This document shows positions 46,094 through 54,219 of a DNA stretch of 64,000 nucleotides, in pieces. Position 1 is the stretch's first letter; each line of letters opens with the position of its first letter. The DNA is from Woeseiaceae bacterium. Lineage in GTDB: Bacteria > Pseudomonadota > Gammaproteobacteria > Steroidobacterales > Woeseiaceae. The position numbers and the translations under genes are program-made. The stretch covers positions 1-64,000 of the forward strand of contig JANQLK010000034.1 in assembly GCA_028280615.1 (NCBI GenBank), given 5' to 3'. The notes beneath the pieces are model-generated. The model made no database searches and was not told where the DNA came from. It saw only the letters and a list, made by a program, of their open reading frames with translations.

Positions 46094-47380
46094 TCACGCC
46101 TCGTTGCCGCACCAGGCGAGCCACATTGCTGCGGTCCAGGAGAAACCGCTTCCGCCCGTTCCGCTGCCGGTCACGGGGGAGAACGCCTCATTGAAGCCGT
46201 GTTCGCGAATCAGCCGCTCGGAATCCGCCGCGATGCGCGCGTTCCACTCCGCCATGCCCTGCTCCTCGAAGCCCTTTGCCAGCATGTAGTTGACGACCAT
46301 CCAGATTGGGCCACGCCAGTAGCGCATGTGGTCGAAGTGGCTGTCGTCCGGGTCGTGGCTCGGCAGCATGTACTCGGCTCGGGCGCTGATGCGATTCCAG
46401 TGCTCTGCCATGTGCGCCCGCTGGCCTGCGCTGCCGACGCCGCCGTAGGCGTACAGGAACGACGCGTTGGTCACGAAACCCGAGTGCCGTCCGGTGATCG
46501 TGTCGCGAGAACAGTAGGTATTGGCACTATCGTCCCAGAGGTAGTCGGCACCCTGTTCGAGCCGCGCCCTGTGGCTCTTGAGCTCGTGGATGACGTCCGA
46601 GTGGCCGAGCTTGTGGGCGAGATCCAGGAGGTCACGCGTCGCGCGCAGCAGGATCATCGTCATGCCGACGTCGGCGACCCGGAACGGTCCCTCGTTGGCG
46701 ATTACCGCGTGGTCCCACCCCGTGCGTCTGCCGAATTCGACGAGCGCAATGTAACGGTCGTAGTCTTCCTTGGTCGGCCGCATGTGGGCTTCGGCATGCT
46801 TGAGGTCCCGGCGCGTGTAAGGCTTGATATTGGAAACGTCGATGCTCGAGGCCGGCGCGTCCCACTCCGGCGAGTTGTCGCGGCCGCTTTCCCAGGGATG
46901 CGTAATGACGACGGCGCCGGCCTCTGCCGGGACGCGGTACTCGAGGAACCATCGATGCCAGGCCAGAAGCTTCGGGAACAGCGCGGCCAGGCGATCCCTG
47001 ATACCCGCGTCGGCGATCGACGACCACAGCGCACTGATGACGCTTGCGGCCACCGGTGGCTGGGTTATTCCGGACGACGGAATGCCCGCCCCGGCCTTCC
47101 AGAAGCTCGGCCCGGGGAAATAGTCCGGATCGTCGCGCCGAAACACGATGTGCGGCAGGAAGCCATCCTCCCACTGCGCCTCGAACAGCGTTTCGATCTC
47201 CTTCACGGCGCGCGACTCGTCGAAGGTCGCGAAACCCAAGGCGACGAATACGGAATCCCAGTTCCACTGGTAGGGATACAGCCCGCCCGTCGGGACTGTG
47301 AAGCCACCCTTGTCGTTGCTCTCGAGGATCTCGCGGGCCTGCTTGTCGGTATTCTTATCCACTGCTCGTCTGTCCTTCAT
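46094..47380 (-). CDS. GH63-like glycosylglycerate hydrolase (mannosylglycerate/glucosylglycerate)
   Basis: A 428-residue (alpha/alpha)6-barrel glycosidase. FTVPTGGLYPYQWNWDSVFVALGFATF opens the catalytic domain; FLPHIVFR follows; HPWESGRDNSPEWD contains a candidate acid D168; the C-terminal FNEAFSPVTGSGTGGSGFSWTAAMWLAW contains a candidate base E398. This is the MGH1/GH63-type architecture of bacterial mannosylglycerate and glucosylglycerate hydrolases. The cytosolic enzyme would release glycerate and a hexose, matching its partner genes: the glycerate kinase stop overlaps its ATG by 26 bases, and an AGE-family isomerase follows 47 bases later. Catalytic numbers are from this start (47380); a TTG three codons upstream is possible. 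Trehalase-like or other alpha-glucosidase function is an alternative. Confidence 0.8.
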   Translation of the reverse strand: MKDRRAVDKNTDKQAREILESNDKGGFTVPTGGLYPYQWNWDSVFVALGFATFDESRAVKEIETLFEAQWEDGFLPHIVFRRDDPDYFPGPSFWKAGAGIPSSGITQPPVAASVISALWSSIADAGIRDRLAALFPKLLAWHRWFLEYRVPAEAGAVVITHPWESGRDNSPEWDAPASSIDVSNIKPYTRRDLKHAEAHMRPTKEDYDRYIALVEFGRRTGWDHAVIANEGPFRVADVGMTMILLRATRDLLDLAHKLGHSDVIHELKSHRARLEQGADYLWDDSANTYCSRDTITGRHSGFVTNASFLYAYGGVGSAGQRAHMAEHWNRISARAEYMLPSHDPDDSHFDHMRYWRGPIWMVVNYMLAKGFEEQGMAEWNARIAADSERLIREHGFNEAFSPVTGSGTGGSGFSWTAAMWLAWCGNEA

Positions 47381-48641
47381 CCGCGGCAATGAGAATCACC
47401 CGGATATCGTTTACATTCGTCCGGGTCGGGCCCGTCACGATCAGGTCGCCCAGCTTCTCGAATAGTGTGTAGGTGTCGTTGTGCTCGAGGTGCTCGCGCG
47501 CATCGATCTGCAAGCCCTCTGCCCGCGCCAGCGATGTCGGCGAGACGTACCCACCCGCATTGTCTTCGGAACCGTCGATGCCGTCGCTGTCGCAGGCGAT
47601 CGCCTCGACTCGAGGCTCGCCGTCGAGCGCGATCATGAGGCTCGCCAGGTACTCGAGACTGGGCCCGCCACGGCCGGCGCGGTTGTTGACATGAACCGTG
47701 AGCTCTCCCCCGGACAGGAGTGCGTATCGGCCGCCTTCGGCGACGTAGCGCTTCGCGAGGGCGGCATGATCGCGGCCGACCTGTGCCGCATCGCCCTCGA
47801 GCTCATCGCCGACGCGCACCACGGTCCACCCGCCGGTATCGAGTTCCCGTGCAATCGCATCGAGCGCCGTCTTCGCGGTGGCGACGACCTTCGCGGGGTG
47901 CTCACGCGCTGCGATCGGTTCCGCCTGTCGCATGGCGTCGGCCACGGCATCGATATCGCCGTAGCCGTACTTTGCAAGCATCCCGATCGCGACGTCGGGG
48001 TCGCGGTCGAACGGAATCGACGGACCCGAGGCGATGTCCGACAGCGCATCGCCAACGACATCGGAGATCGCGAAGGTCAGGAGATCTGCGGCGCCCGCCG
48101 CCTGCGCGAGACCGCCACCCTTGACCCGAGACAGGTGCTTGCGCACGCAGTTGATTTCGTCGATCGGTGCACCGCTGTGCAACAGGAATCGGGTGACGTC
48201 CTGCTTACGCGCAGGCGAGACGCCGTCGATGGGCGCACAAAGCAGGGCCGAACCACCTCCAGACATCATGAACAGCACCCGGTCGTCCGCGGTCGCAGAC
48301 GACGCCATGTCGAGCATGCGCTCGGCTGCCTCGACGGAGCGTTGATCGGGAACCGGGTGACCGGCTTCGACCACTTCGATGTCGCCGGTCGGCGACTGCG
48401 CGCCGTGACCGTAGCGCGTCACGACGAGGCCCTCGGTCCGACCCGGCAGATGCTCGAAGGCGACGGCGGCCATCTCGGCCGCCGCTTTGCCCGCGCCGAG
48501 TACGAGGTTGCGGCCGGCCGGAGGCGCGTTCGGGAGCACGGGCGGCAGCACCCTGCCCGGCATGCAATGACCGACGCCGAGCGCGAACAGTCGCTCGAGG
48601 AGGCTCCGCCTGGAGTTGCCGGCGTCTACTGCACGAACCAC
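47355..48641 (-). CDS. Type-2 glycerate kinase (GckA/TtuD, MOFRL domain)
   Basis: A 428-residue kinase of the DUF4147-MOFRL family that makes 2-phosphoglycerate from D-glycerate and ATP. Features: NLVLGAGKAAAEMAAVAFEHL, then RVLFMMSGGGSALLCAPIDGV, then NCVRKHLSRVKGGGLAQAAG, then AISDVVGDALSDIASGPS, and C-terminal YALLSGGELTVHVNNRAGRGGPSLEYLASL with GDLIVTGPTRTNVNDIRVILI. GTG start at 48641 overlaps the SSS symporter's stop by 16 bases and its own stop overlaps the hydrolase by 26 bases. This gene is the best functional clue that the transported solute contains glycerate. Confidence 0.92.
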   Translation of the reverse strand: MVRAVDAGNSRRSLLERLFALGVGHCMPGRVLPPVLPNAPPAGRNLVLGAGKAAAEMAAVAFEHLPGRTEGLVVTRYGHGAQSPTGDIEVVEAGHPVPDQRSVEAAERMLDMASSATADDRVLFMMSGGGSALLCAPIDGVSPARKQDVTRFLLHSGAPIDEINCVRKHLSRVKGGGLAQAAGAADLLTFAISDVVGDALSDIASGPSIPFDRDPDVAIGMLAKYGYGDIDAVADAMRQAEPIAAREHPAKVVATAKTALDAIARELDTGGWTVVRVGDELEGDAAQVGRDHAALAKRYVAEGGRYALLSGGELTVHVNNRAGRGGPSLEYLASLMIALDGEPRVEAIACDSDGIDGSEDNAGGYVSPTSLARAEGLQIDAREHLEHNDTYTLFEKLGDLIVTGPTRTNVNDIRVILIAADEGQTSSG

Positions 48642-50215
48642 GACTGAGCATCCCCCAACACCGTGCTGATGACGACGATCAGCGTGAACGTGGCCAGCAG
48701 CATGATCGTGTACGGCGAGGCCACGACCGTGCCGAACGTCGAACCGTGATCCGCGCGCGGGATGTCGTCACTGATGCGCCCGGTGAAGGCGCCGACGATG
48801 CCGGCCACCGCGACCGTGATCACGAGTCCTATGAAGTTCCACCACATCCAGAAGATATGTGGCGCCGATTTCCAGAGGTACAGGTTGAAAAACAGGCCGG
48901 CGAGCAGTCCCGCGCTGGCGCCGACGCCGTTGACACGGCGACTCAGCATGCCGATCAGGAAAACGCCGAGAATCGGTCCGTACAGGGCCGAGCCGACCTT
49001 GTTGATCGCCTCGATGACGGTCGGTGCGATCGAGCCGGCGAAGAGTGACATGATGAGGATCGTCACGCCCCAGAAGACCGAGACGCCGCGCGCCAGCATG
49101 ACCTCGCGGGCCTTGCTCGACGGCTCGAGGCCCAGAACCGCCAGGTCTTCCATCGTTACGGCCGCGAGCGAATTGACGGCCGAACTCAGTGAGGACATGG
49201 CGGCTGCCATGATTGCGACGAGCAGCAGGCCGATCACGCCGTGCGGCAGATGCTCGATGATGAAAATCGGCATCATGTAGTCCGGCTTGTCAGCCGGGAT
49301 CTTCGCGGCGAGCGCAGGATCGTTGGCAATCGCGACACCGACGATCAGTCCGGCGAAGCAGTACAAGAGCACGAGCGGGAAGCGCAGGACGCCGTTGGCG
49401 AACAGCAGGACGCGCGTATCCCTGAGATCTTTCGCGGAAATGATCCGCTGCGCCTGGGTCTGGTCGCAACCGTAGTAGGAGGCATACAGCACGAAGCCGC
49501 CAAACAGCATCGGGATGAAACCGAACTCGTCACCGTTCAAGCCGAGCGAATCGAAATCGACGGCCACGAGCCGGGCAGGGTCGACCTCCCGCCAGAAGAC
49601 GCCCATGCCGCCGATATCCGCCAGCGCGTAGGCCGTGACGATGAGCAGCCCGCCGAAGATCAGAAACATCTGAATGGCATCGCCGTAGACAACGGCCTTC
49701 ATGCCGCCCGAGGTCGAGTAGATCAGCGTGATGATGCCGACCACGAAAAGCGACTGCCAGAGCGGGATGCCGATGACGGCCTCGAGGATCAGGCCCATCG
49801 CGTACACCATGATGCCGGTCGCAAACGAACGAACGATCTGAAACGAGGCACTGATCAGGATGCGCGTGGCGCGGCCGAAGCGCTGCTCGAGGTACTCATA
49901 GATGCTGACGATGCCGGCCCGGTACAGCGCCGGCGCGATGACGAACATGACCAGGATCATCGCGAGCGGCAGCGAGAACTCGTATGTCAGCCACCTGAGA
50001 CCACCGCCCTCGCGCAGCCCGACGAACGCGGGCGCCGAGACGAAGCTGATGGCCGATAGCTGGGTCGCCATCGTCGAGAGCGTGAGTGGGAACCAGCCCA
50101 TGCTGCGGCCACCCAGGAAGTAGTCTCCCTCACTCGACTGGTTCCTGAGCAGGTAGCCAAACAGCAGCAGCCCGCCCATGTAGAGGGCGACGACGAGATA
50201 GTCCAGAGAATTCAT
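48626..50215 (-). CDS. SSS-family sodium:solute symporter in glycosylglycerate cluster
   Basis: A 529-residue transporter with about 13-14 helices. N-terminus LDYLVVALYMGGLLLFGYLL, then SEGDYFLGGRSMGWFPLTLSTMATQLSAISFVSAPAFVGL (SLC5 TM1 region), then TRILISASFQIVRSFATGIMVYAMGLILEAVIGIP, and YGCDQTQAQRIISAKDLRDTRVLLFANGVLR as a conserved inner loop-helix. Na+-coupled uptake across the inner membrane after TonB-dependent passage of the outer membrane is expected. It lies 99 bases after the TonB receptor gene and overlaps the glycerate kinase, so it is part of one transcription unit. Confidence 0.9.
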   Translation of the reverse strand: MNSLDYLVVALYMGGLLLFGYLLRNQSSEGDYFLGGRSMGWFPLTLSTMATQLSAISFVSAPAFVGLREGGGLRWLTYEFSLPLAMILVMFVIAPALYRAGIVSIYEYLEQRFGRATRILISASFQIVRSFATGIMVYAMGLILEAVIGIPLWQSLFVVGIITLIYSTSGGMKAVVYGDAIQMFLIFGGLLIVTAYALADIGGMGVFWREVDPARLVAVDFDSLGLNGDEFGFIPMLFGGFVLYASYYGCDQTQAQRIISAKDLRDTRVLLFANGVLRFPLVLLYCFAGLIVGVAIANDPALAAKIPADKPDYMMPIFIIEHLPHGVIGLLLVAIMAAAMSSLSSAVNSLAAVTMEDLAVLGLEPSSKAREVMLARGVSVFWGVTILIMSLFAGSIAPTVIEAINKVGSALYGPILGVFLIGMLSRRVNGVGASAGLLAGLFFNLYLWKSAPHIFWMWWNFIGLVITVAVAGIVGAFTGRISDDIPRADHGSTFGTVVASPYTIMLLATFTLIVVISTVLGDAQSWFVQ

Positions 50216-50314
50216 CTTCGGCCTCCCGGCAAGCCAGGCAGAAGTCTAAGGTGCTTCGGCCGATGGGGCACACTCGATGGGATGAGTCGCCCCATCGGCC
50301 GAAGCGCAGGCTAC

Positions 50315-52819
50315 TCAGAAGTCGTACGTAAACCTGAGCATGACCCTGCGGGGGAGAATTGGCCTGCCGACGAAGAATTGCGCTGGCTCGCCGGACTGCG
50401 CGTTGCCCTGCCGCGGTGAGCCTTCGGTGATGCCCTGCTCGTCCGTGAGGTTGAATACGTGGGCACTGACTCGAACGATCTGCGCATCCGCAAACTCGAA
50501 CTTGTAGCCGGCCTCGAGCCTCAGCAGGTTGTAGCTGTCGAGCTCGACCGTGTTGCTGTCGTTCGCGAAGTTGTCGCCGTGGTAGTTGTGAAACAGCGCC
50601 GCGTCGAAATTGCCGTAGTTGAAGCGGACCGCCGTATTCGCCATCTCGGTCGGCTGACGGCGCAGCTCGTTGCCGACGATGTCCGGGCTGCCCTCGGCCT
50701 TCGTAAACTCGTGCTCGCGCAGCGTGATATTGCCGTGCAGCGACCAGAAGTCGTTCAGATAGTAGGTGATGCTGCCTTCGATGCCGTAGGCCTCGGTGGA
50801 CTGAACCGTCACAACCTCGATGATGTTGCCCGGGTTGTTCGGGTCGTTCTCGAAGTCGACATTGCGCCGGTCGTCGAGCGACGTGTAGAAGAACGCTGCG
50901 TATCCGTCCCAGCGGTCGTGGTTGAACTTGATGCCGGCTTCGATCGTGTCGATGATCTCGCCCTCGTAGGACGCGAGCCTGCCGTTCGCATCGAACGGCA
51001 CGCTGCGAATCTGCGGGAAGAAGAAGCCGCGCGACACGTTGGCGAAGACGTTGGTCGTGTCGTTGATGCGGAACAGGCCACCCGCCGAGAACGCCCACTC
51101 GGTCGCGCTGACCGTGTCGGCGAGCAGGGAACCGTCGGTGAAGCTCACGTTCTCGATCAGATCGTTGACGAGCGGATCGTCGCCCATCTGGAACGACGCG
51201 GTATTGAACCGGCGCACGTCGCCGTCGAGACGCTCGACGCGCGCTCCGAAGTCGAACGACCAGCGATCCAGCTCGATCTGATCGGCGGCGTAGAATGCCG
51301 TGCGACTGGCGCCGCGGTCGAAGTTGGCGGTCATGCCGTTGGCGTTCGCCAGCCCGTTCATCGTCCACATGTAGTTCGAGCCGGGCGTTGCGACCAGGTT
51401 GCCGTCCGCATCCTCGGCGACGTCCTCCAACGTGACGTCCACGAGCCTCGGCGCGTTGCTGAATTCGCCCAGGTAGGTCGTGATGAAGTTGATGTCGTCG
51501 GCCTGCGAATCGGAGAAGAAGGCCCCGACCGTGATTGCGTGCTCGCTACGGCCGATGCTCAGGTTGCGGCCCACGCTGAATTCCGCCGAGAAATCGGTGG
51601 CGTCGCGCCAGCGGTCCAGGGTTCGATTGCCGAATAGCAGGTACTCGCCGGGCAGCGCCTGACCGGTGTCGGCGAAGGTAAAAACCGCGCTGTCCGCGAA
51701 TGCGTCGATGCCGCGATTCGCCAGGTACTCGGCCTGCGTTTCCGGCGTGTTGGGACCGATCGCGTCGCCATCCAGGAACAGGTTGAACTGGTGGTCGTAG
51801 CTGGCATAGCGGACCTTGGCGTTCAGGGTCCAGTCGTCGTTGAGGTCCTTGTCGAGCACGACGGCGATGGACTGGCCCTTGGTCAGGACGCCGTCGGCGA
51901 TCGGCGTGGCGAAGCGGCCGTCCGGCGTGTCGTACGACAGACCGATCGCATCGACCGTGTTCATCGTAAACACTTCCTCGCCGTCGTTGCCGTTGACGCG
52001 TTCGCGGGTCTCGCCATCGACCGGAAGCGGCAGGAAGAACTGCACCTTGTCGTCGATTGCCTGGCCATACACGGTCACCGAACCGCTGCCATCGTCGAAC
52101 ACCTTCTTGATGTTGCCGCGGAGCTGAAAACCCTTGGTGTCGAGGCCGGACTTGAGCGGCCCTTCGTCCACGCGATAGTAGCCCGACAGCGCGTAGTAGG
52201 TATTCGAATCCGAGCCGCCGAGCGGGCCGCTGAAGAAGTAGTCGCCCCGGAAGCGCCCTTCCTCAGCGATCTCGACCTGCATCGTGCCGGCCGGGTCGTC
52301 GTCGCCGGTCTTGCTGATGTAGTTGATGATGCCGGCGACCGAGCCCGGTCCGAACAGGTTGGATACGCCGCCGCTGACGAACTCGGAGCGGGCAATGCCG
52401 AGGTCGTTGCGGTAGAAGACGTCGAACGCGGACGAGTTCAGGCCGAAGGTCGTAAATGCCGGCATGCCGTCGTACAGAAGCGGCGTGAACGAGAACTGGC
52501 CGCCCGACGGCAGCGCGCGGTGAAAAACGTTGGTGGCGACCTCGCCCCCGCCGCCTTCGGCGCTGACGCCGGGGAGCTGGGTCAGGATGTCCGCCTGGCT
52601 GTTGGATGAGAACGAGCGAATGTCCTCCTCGTTGAACTGCGTCACGGACTGCGGCGTTTCGAACTGGGTTCGAGCCACGCTGGCGCCCGTGCCGGTCACG
52701 ACGATCTCCTCGATTACCTCGTCCTCGTCGCCCGAATCGGCCTGCGCCAGGGCCGCTCCGGACCAGCCGAGCGCGCAAGTTGATGCAACCACGCGGAGTA
52801 GTATTGTGTTCGCTGACAT
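50315..52819 (-). CDS. TonB-dependent outer-membrane receptor, cluster entry gene
   Basis: An 834-residue receptor. Signal peptide LLRVVASTCALGWSGAALAQ, TonB-box-like EEIVVTGTGASVART, then a plug domain (SVTQFNEEDIRSFSSNSQADILTQLPGVSAEGGGGEVATNVF; NLFGPGSVAGIINYISKTG) and a C-terminal barrel ending in RPILPRRVMLRFTYDF, the typical aromatic C-terminal OMP signal. It imports a ligand across the outer membrane, energised by TonB. Its position as first gene of the minus-strand operon, divergent from a ROK-family regulator, indicates it is regulated with the cluster. Start at 52819 follows an AGGGGGGA ribosome-binding site. Confidence 0.93.
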   Translation of the reverse strand: MSANTILLRVVASTCALGWSGAALAQADSGDEDEVIEEIVVTGTGASVARTQFETPQSVTQFNEEDIRSFSSNSQADILTQLPGVSAEGGGGEVATNVFHRALPSGGQFSFTPLLYDGMPAFTTFGLNSSAFDVFYRNDLGIARSEFVSGGVSNLFGPGSVAGIINYISKTGDDDPAGTMQVEIAEEGRFRGDYFFSGPLGGSDSNTYYALSGYYRVDEGPLKSGLDTKGFQLRGNIKKVFDDGSGSVTVYGQAIDDKVQFFLPLPVDGETRERVNGNDGEEVFTMNTVDAIGLSYDTPDGRFATPIADGVLTKGQSIAVVLDKDLNDDWTLNAKVRYASYDHQFNLFLDGDAIGPNTPETQAEYLANRGIDAFADSAVFTFADTGQALPGEYLLFGNRTLDRWRDATDFSAEFSVGRNLSIGRSEHAITVGAFFSDSQADDINFITTYLGEFSNAPRLVDVTLEDVAEDADGNLVATPGSNYMWTMNGLANANGMTANFDRGASRTAFYAADQIELDRWSFDFGARVERLDGDVRRFNTASFQMGDDPLVNDLIENVSFTDGSLLADTVSATEWAFSAGGLFRINDTTNVFANVSRGFFFPQIRSVPFDANGRLASYEGEIIDTIEAGIKFNHDRWDGYAAFFYTSLDDRRNVDFENDPNNPGNIIEVVTVQSTEAYGIEGSITYYLNDFWSLHGNITLREHEFTKAEGSPDIVGNELRRQPTEMANTAVRFNYGNFDAALFHNYHGDNFANDSNTVELDSYNLLRLEAGYKFEFADAQIVRVSAHVFNLTDEQGITEGSPRQGNAQSGEPAQFFVGRPILPRRVMLRFTYDF

Positions 52820-53035
52820 GAGAATCCCCCCTGATCTCTGCTAGGTCGATAGGCGAAACGGCTCTATGTGGTCCGAAAATCGACGGATCGCGTTCGCCTG
52901 CCCTGTTTATGACACAATATCACCCCTTATACAACTTAAGATGGGTTTTAATTATACGGATAAACCGAGGCGATGTGTCCGCAGCCAGGCCAAATCCCGC
53001 TATCATCGTCGCTTTCTGCAAGGAGGACCCGGACC
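52820..53035. promoter_or_regulatory. Divergent promoter region between TonB receptor and ROK regulator
   Basis: A 216-base intergenic region with an unusually AT-rich core (52904-52969), where the rest is GC-rich. It must contain promoters of both the glycosylglycerate operon and the regulator gene. I could not find a clear palindromic operator by eye. The region ends with a strong AAGGAGG at 53020-53026, nine bases before the regulator's GTG. Confidence 0.55.
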
Positions 53036-54202
53036 GTGGCGCGCCGCGCTGACCGAATCCAGACGCCCGGCTTTTTCTCCGCAAACGGGCTGAACGAGCT
53101 GTCCCGGTCCGAGCAGCGTGTGCTCGGCACGGTCGTGCGCCGCGGCGAAGTGGGTCAGCCCACGCTGGCGAAGGAGACCGGGCTCGCCCAGCAGAGCATC
53201 TCGCGGATCGTCAAGGGACTTGTCTCCATCGAGGCGCTTGCGGAGGGCAGCAAGGTCTTGAGCGGCCGACGCGGGCAGCCAGGACTGTCTGTCCGTGTCC
53301 GCTCGGACTTCGCGTACACGTTCGGCATCGGCATGATGACCGATGCGATTTCGGTCGCGCTGTTCGATTTCTCAGGCGCTGTCGTCGACGAGGTGCAGCA
53401 CAGTCTTCCGGCCATGACGCGCACCGCAGTGCTGGACACGGCCGAGCGCATCGTCGACAACATGATCGGGATTCACGGCATCGTACCCGAGCGCATCTTC
53501 GGCATGGGCGTCAGCATTTCGGGAAGATTCATAGGTCCGGGCGCCGTCTACAACACGCCGCACCCGCTCGACGACTGGGCGCTGATCGCCATCGATCACC
53601 TGTTCGAGGACCGTTTCGATATGCCGGTATGGGTCGAGAACGACGGCAATGCCGCGGCCGTCGGCGAGAGCCTCGTCGGCGTGGGTCGCGAGTACGACAA
53701 CTTCGCATACCTGTTCATCGACACGCTGCTCGGCGGCGGCATCATCATGGATCATGAGCTGATGCGCGGCACGAACGGCAACGGCGGCGAGATCGGGCTG
53801 CTGCTGCCCAAAAACATCTATCAGCATCCGTCGCTGGAGTCGCTGCGGCAGACTCTCGGCGAATACGGCGTGGAACACGGCGCCGTATCGGAGATGATCC
53901 AGGACTTCGACATCGACTGGCCGGGCATCGACGAATGGATCACGAAGACGCGCAGCTCTTTCTCGCTGATCTGCTCCGCCCTCGCGGCGATCCTGGACCC
54001 CGAGGCGATCGTACTCGGCGGCCGCATGCCCGCACCGCTGGCGCGAAGGGTGATTCCCTATATCGACATTTACAACGACTCGCGCCGCGGCAAGCCGAGG
54101 GCGCTACCGCAGCTGTTGATATCGAAGGCCGGCGGCGATGCAAGCGCGATCGGCGCCGCCGCGCTGCCGTTCAAGGAGCACTTTTTCGCGGCGGCCGCCT
54201 AG
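53036..54202 (+). CDS. ROK-family transcriptional regulator (NagC/XylR-like)
   Basis: A 388-residue protein from a GTG with a nearly perfect AAGGAGG nine bases upstream. N-terminal winged HTH: SRSEQRVLGTVVRRGEVGQPTLAKETGLAQQSISRIVKGLVS (about 20-65). Then the ROK fold: TFGIGMMTDAISVALFDFSGAVVDE, IFGMGVSISGRFIGPGAV, and PVWVENDGNAAAVGESLVGVG. The NGGEIG motif is followed by LLL rather than His, and the usual zinc cluster CxCGxxGCxE is missing, so it is a sugar-binding sensor without kinase activity. Divergent from the TonB-SSS-kinase-hydrolase-isomerase operon, it most likely senses its substrate or product. Confidence 0.88.
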   Translation: MARRADRIQTPGFFSANGLNELSRSEQRVLGTVVRRGEVGQPTLAKETGLAQQSISRIVKGLVSIEALAEGSKVLSGRRGQPGLSVRVRSDFAYTFGIGMMTDAISVALFDFSGAVVDEVQHSLPAMTRTAVLDTAERIVDNMIGIHGIVPERIFGMGVSISGRFIGPGAVYNTPHPLDDWALIAIDHLFEDRFDMPVWVENDGNAAAVGESLVGVGREYDNFAYLFIDTLLGGGIIMDHELMRGTNGNGGEIGLLLPKNIYQHPSLESLRQTLGEYGVEHGAVSEMIQDFDIDWPGIDEWITKTRSSFSLICSALAAILDPEAIVLGGRMPAPLARRVIPYIDIYNDSRRGKPRALPQLLISKAGGDASAIGAAALPFKEHFFAAAA

Positions 54203-54219
54203 CCGCGACGCTGACGATA

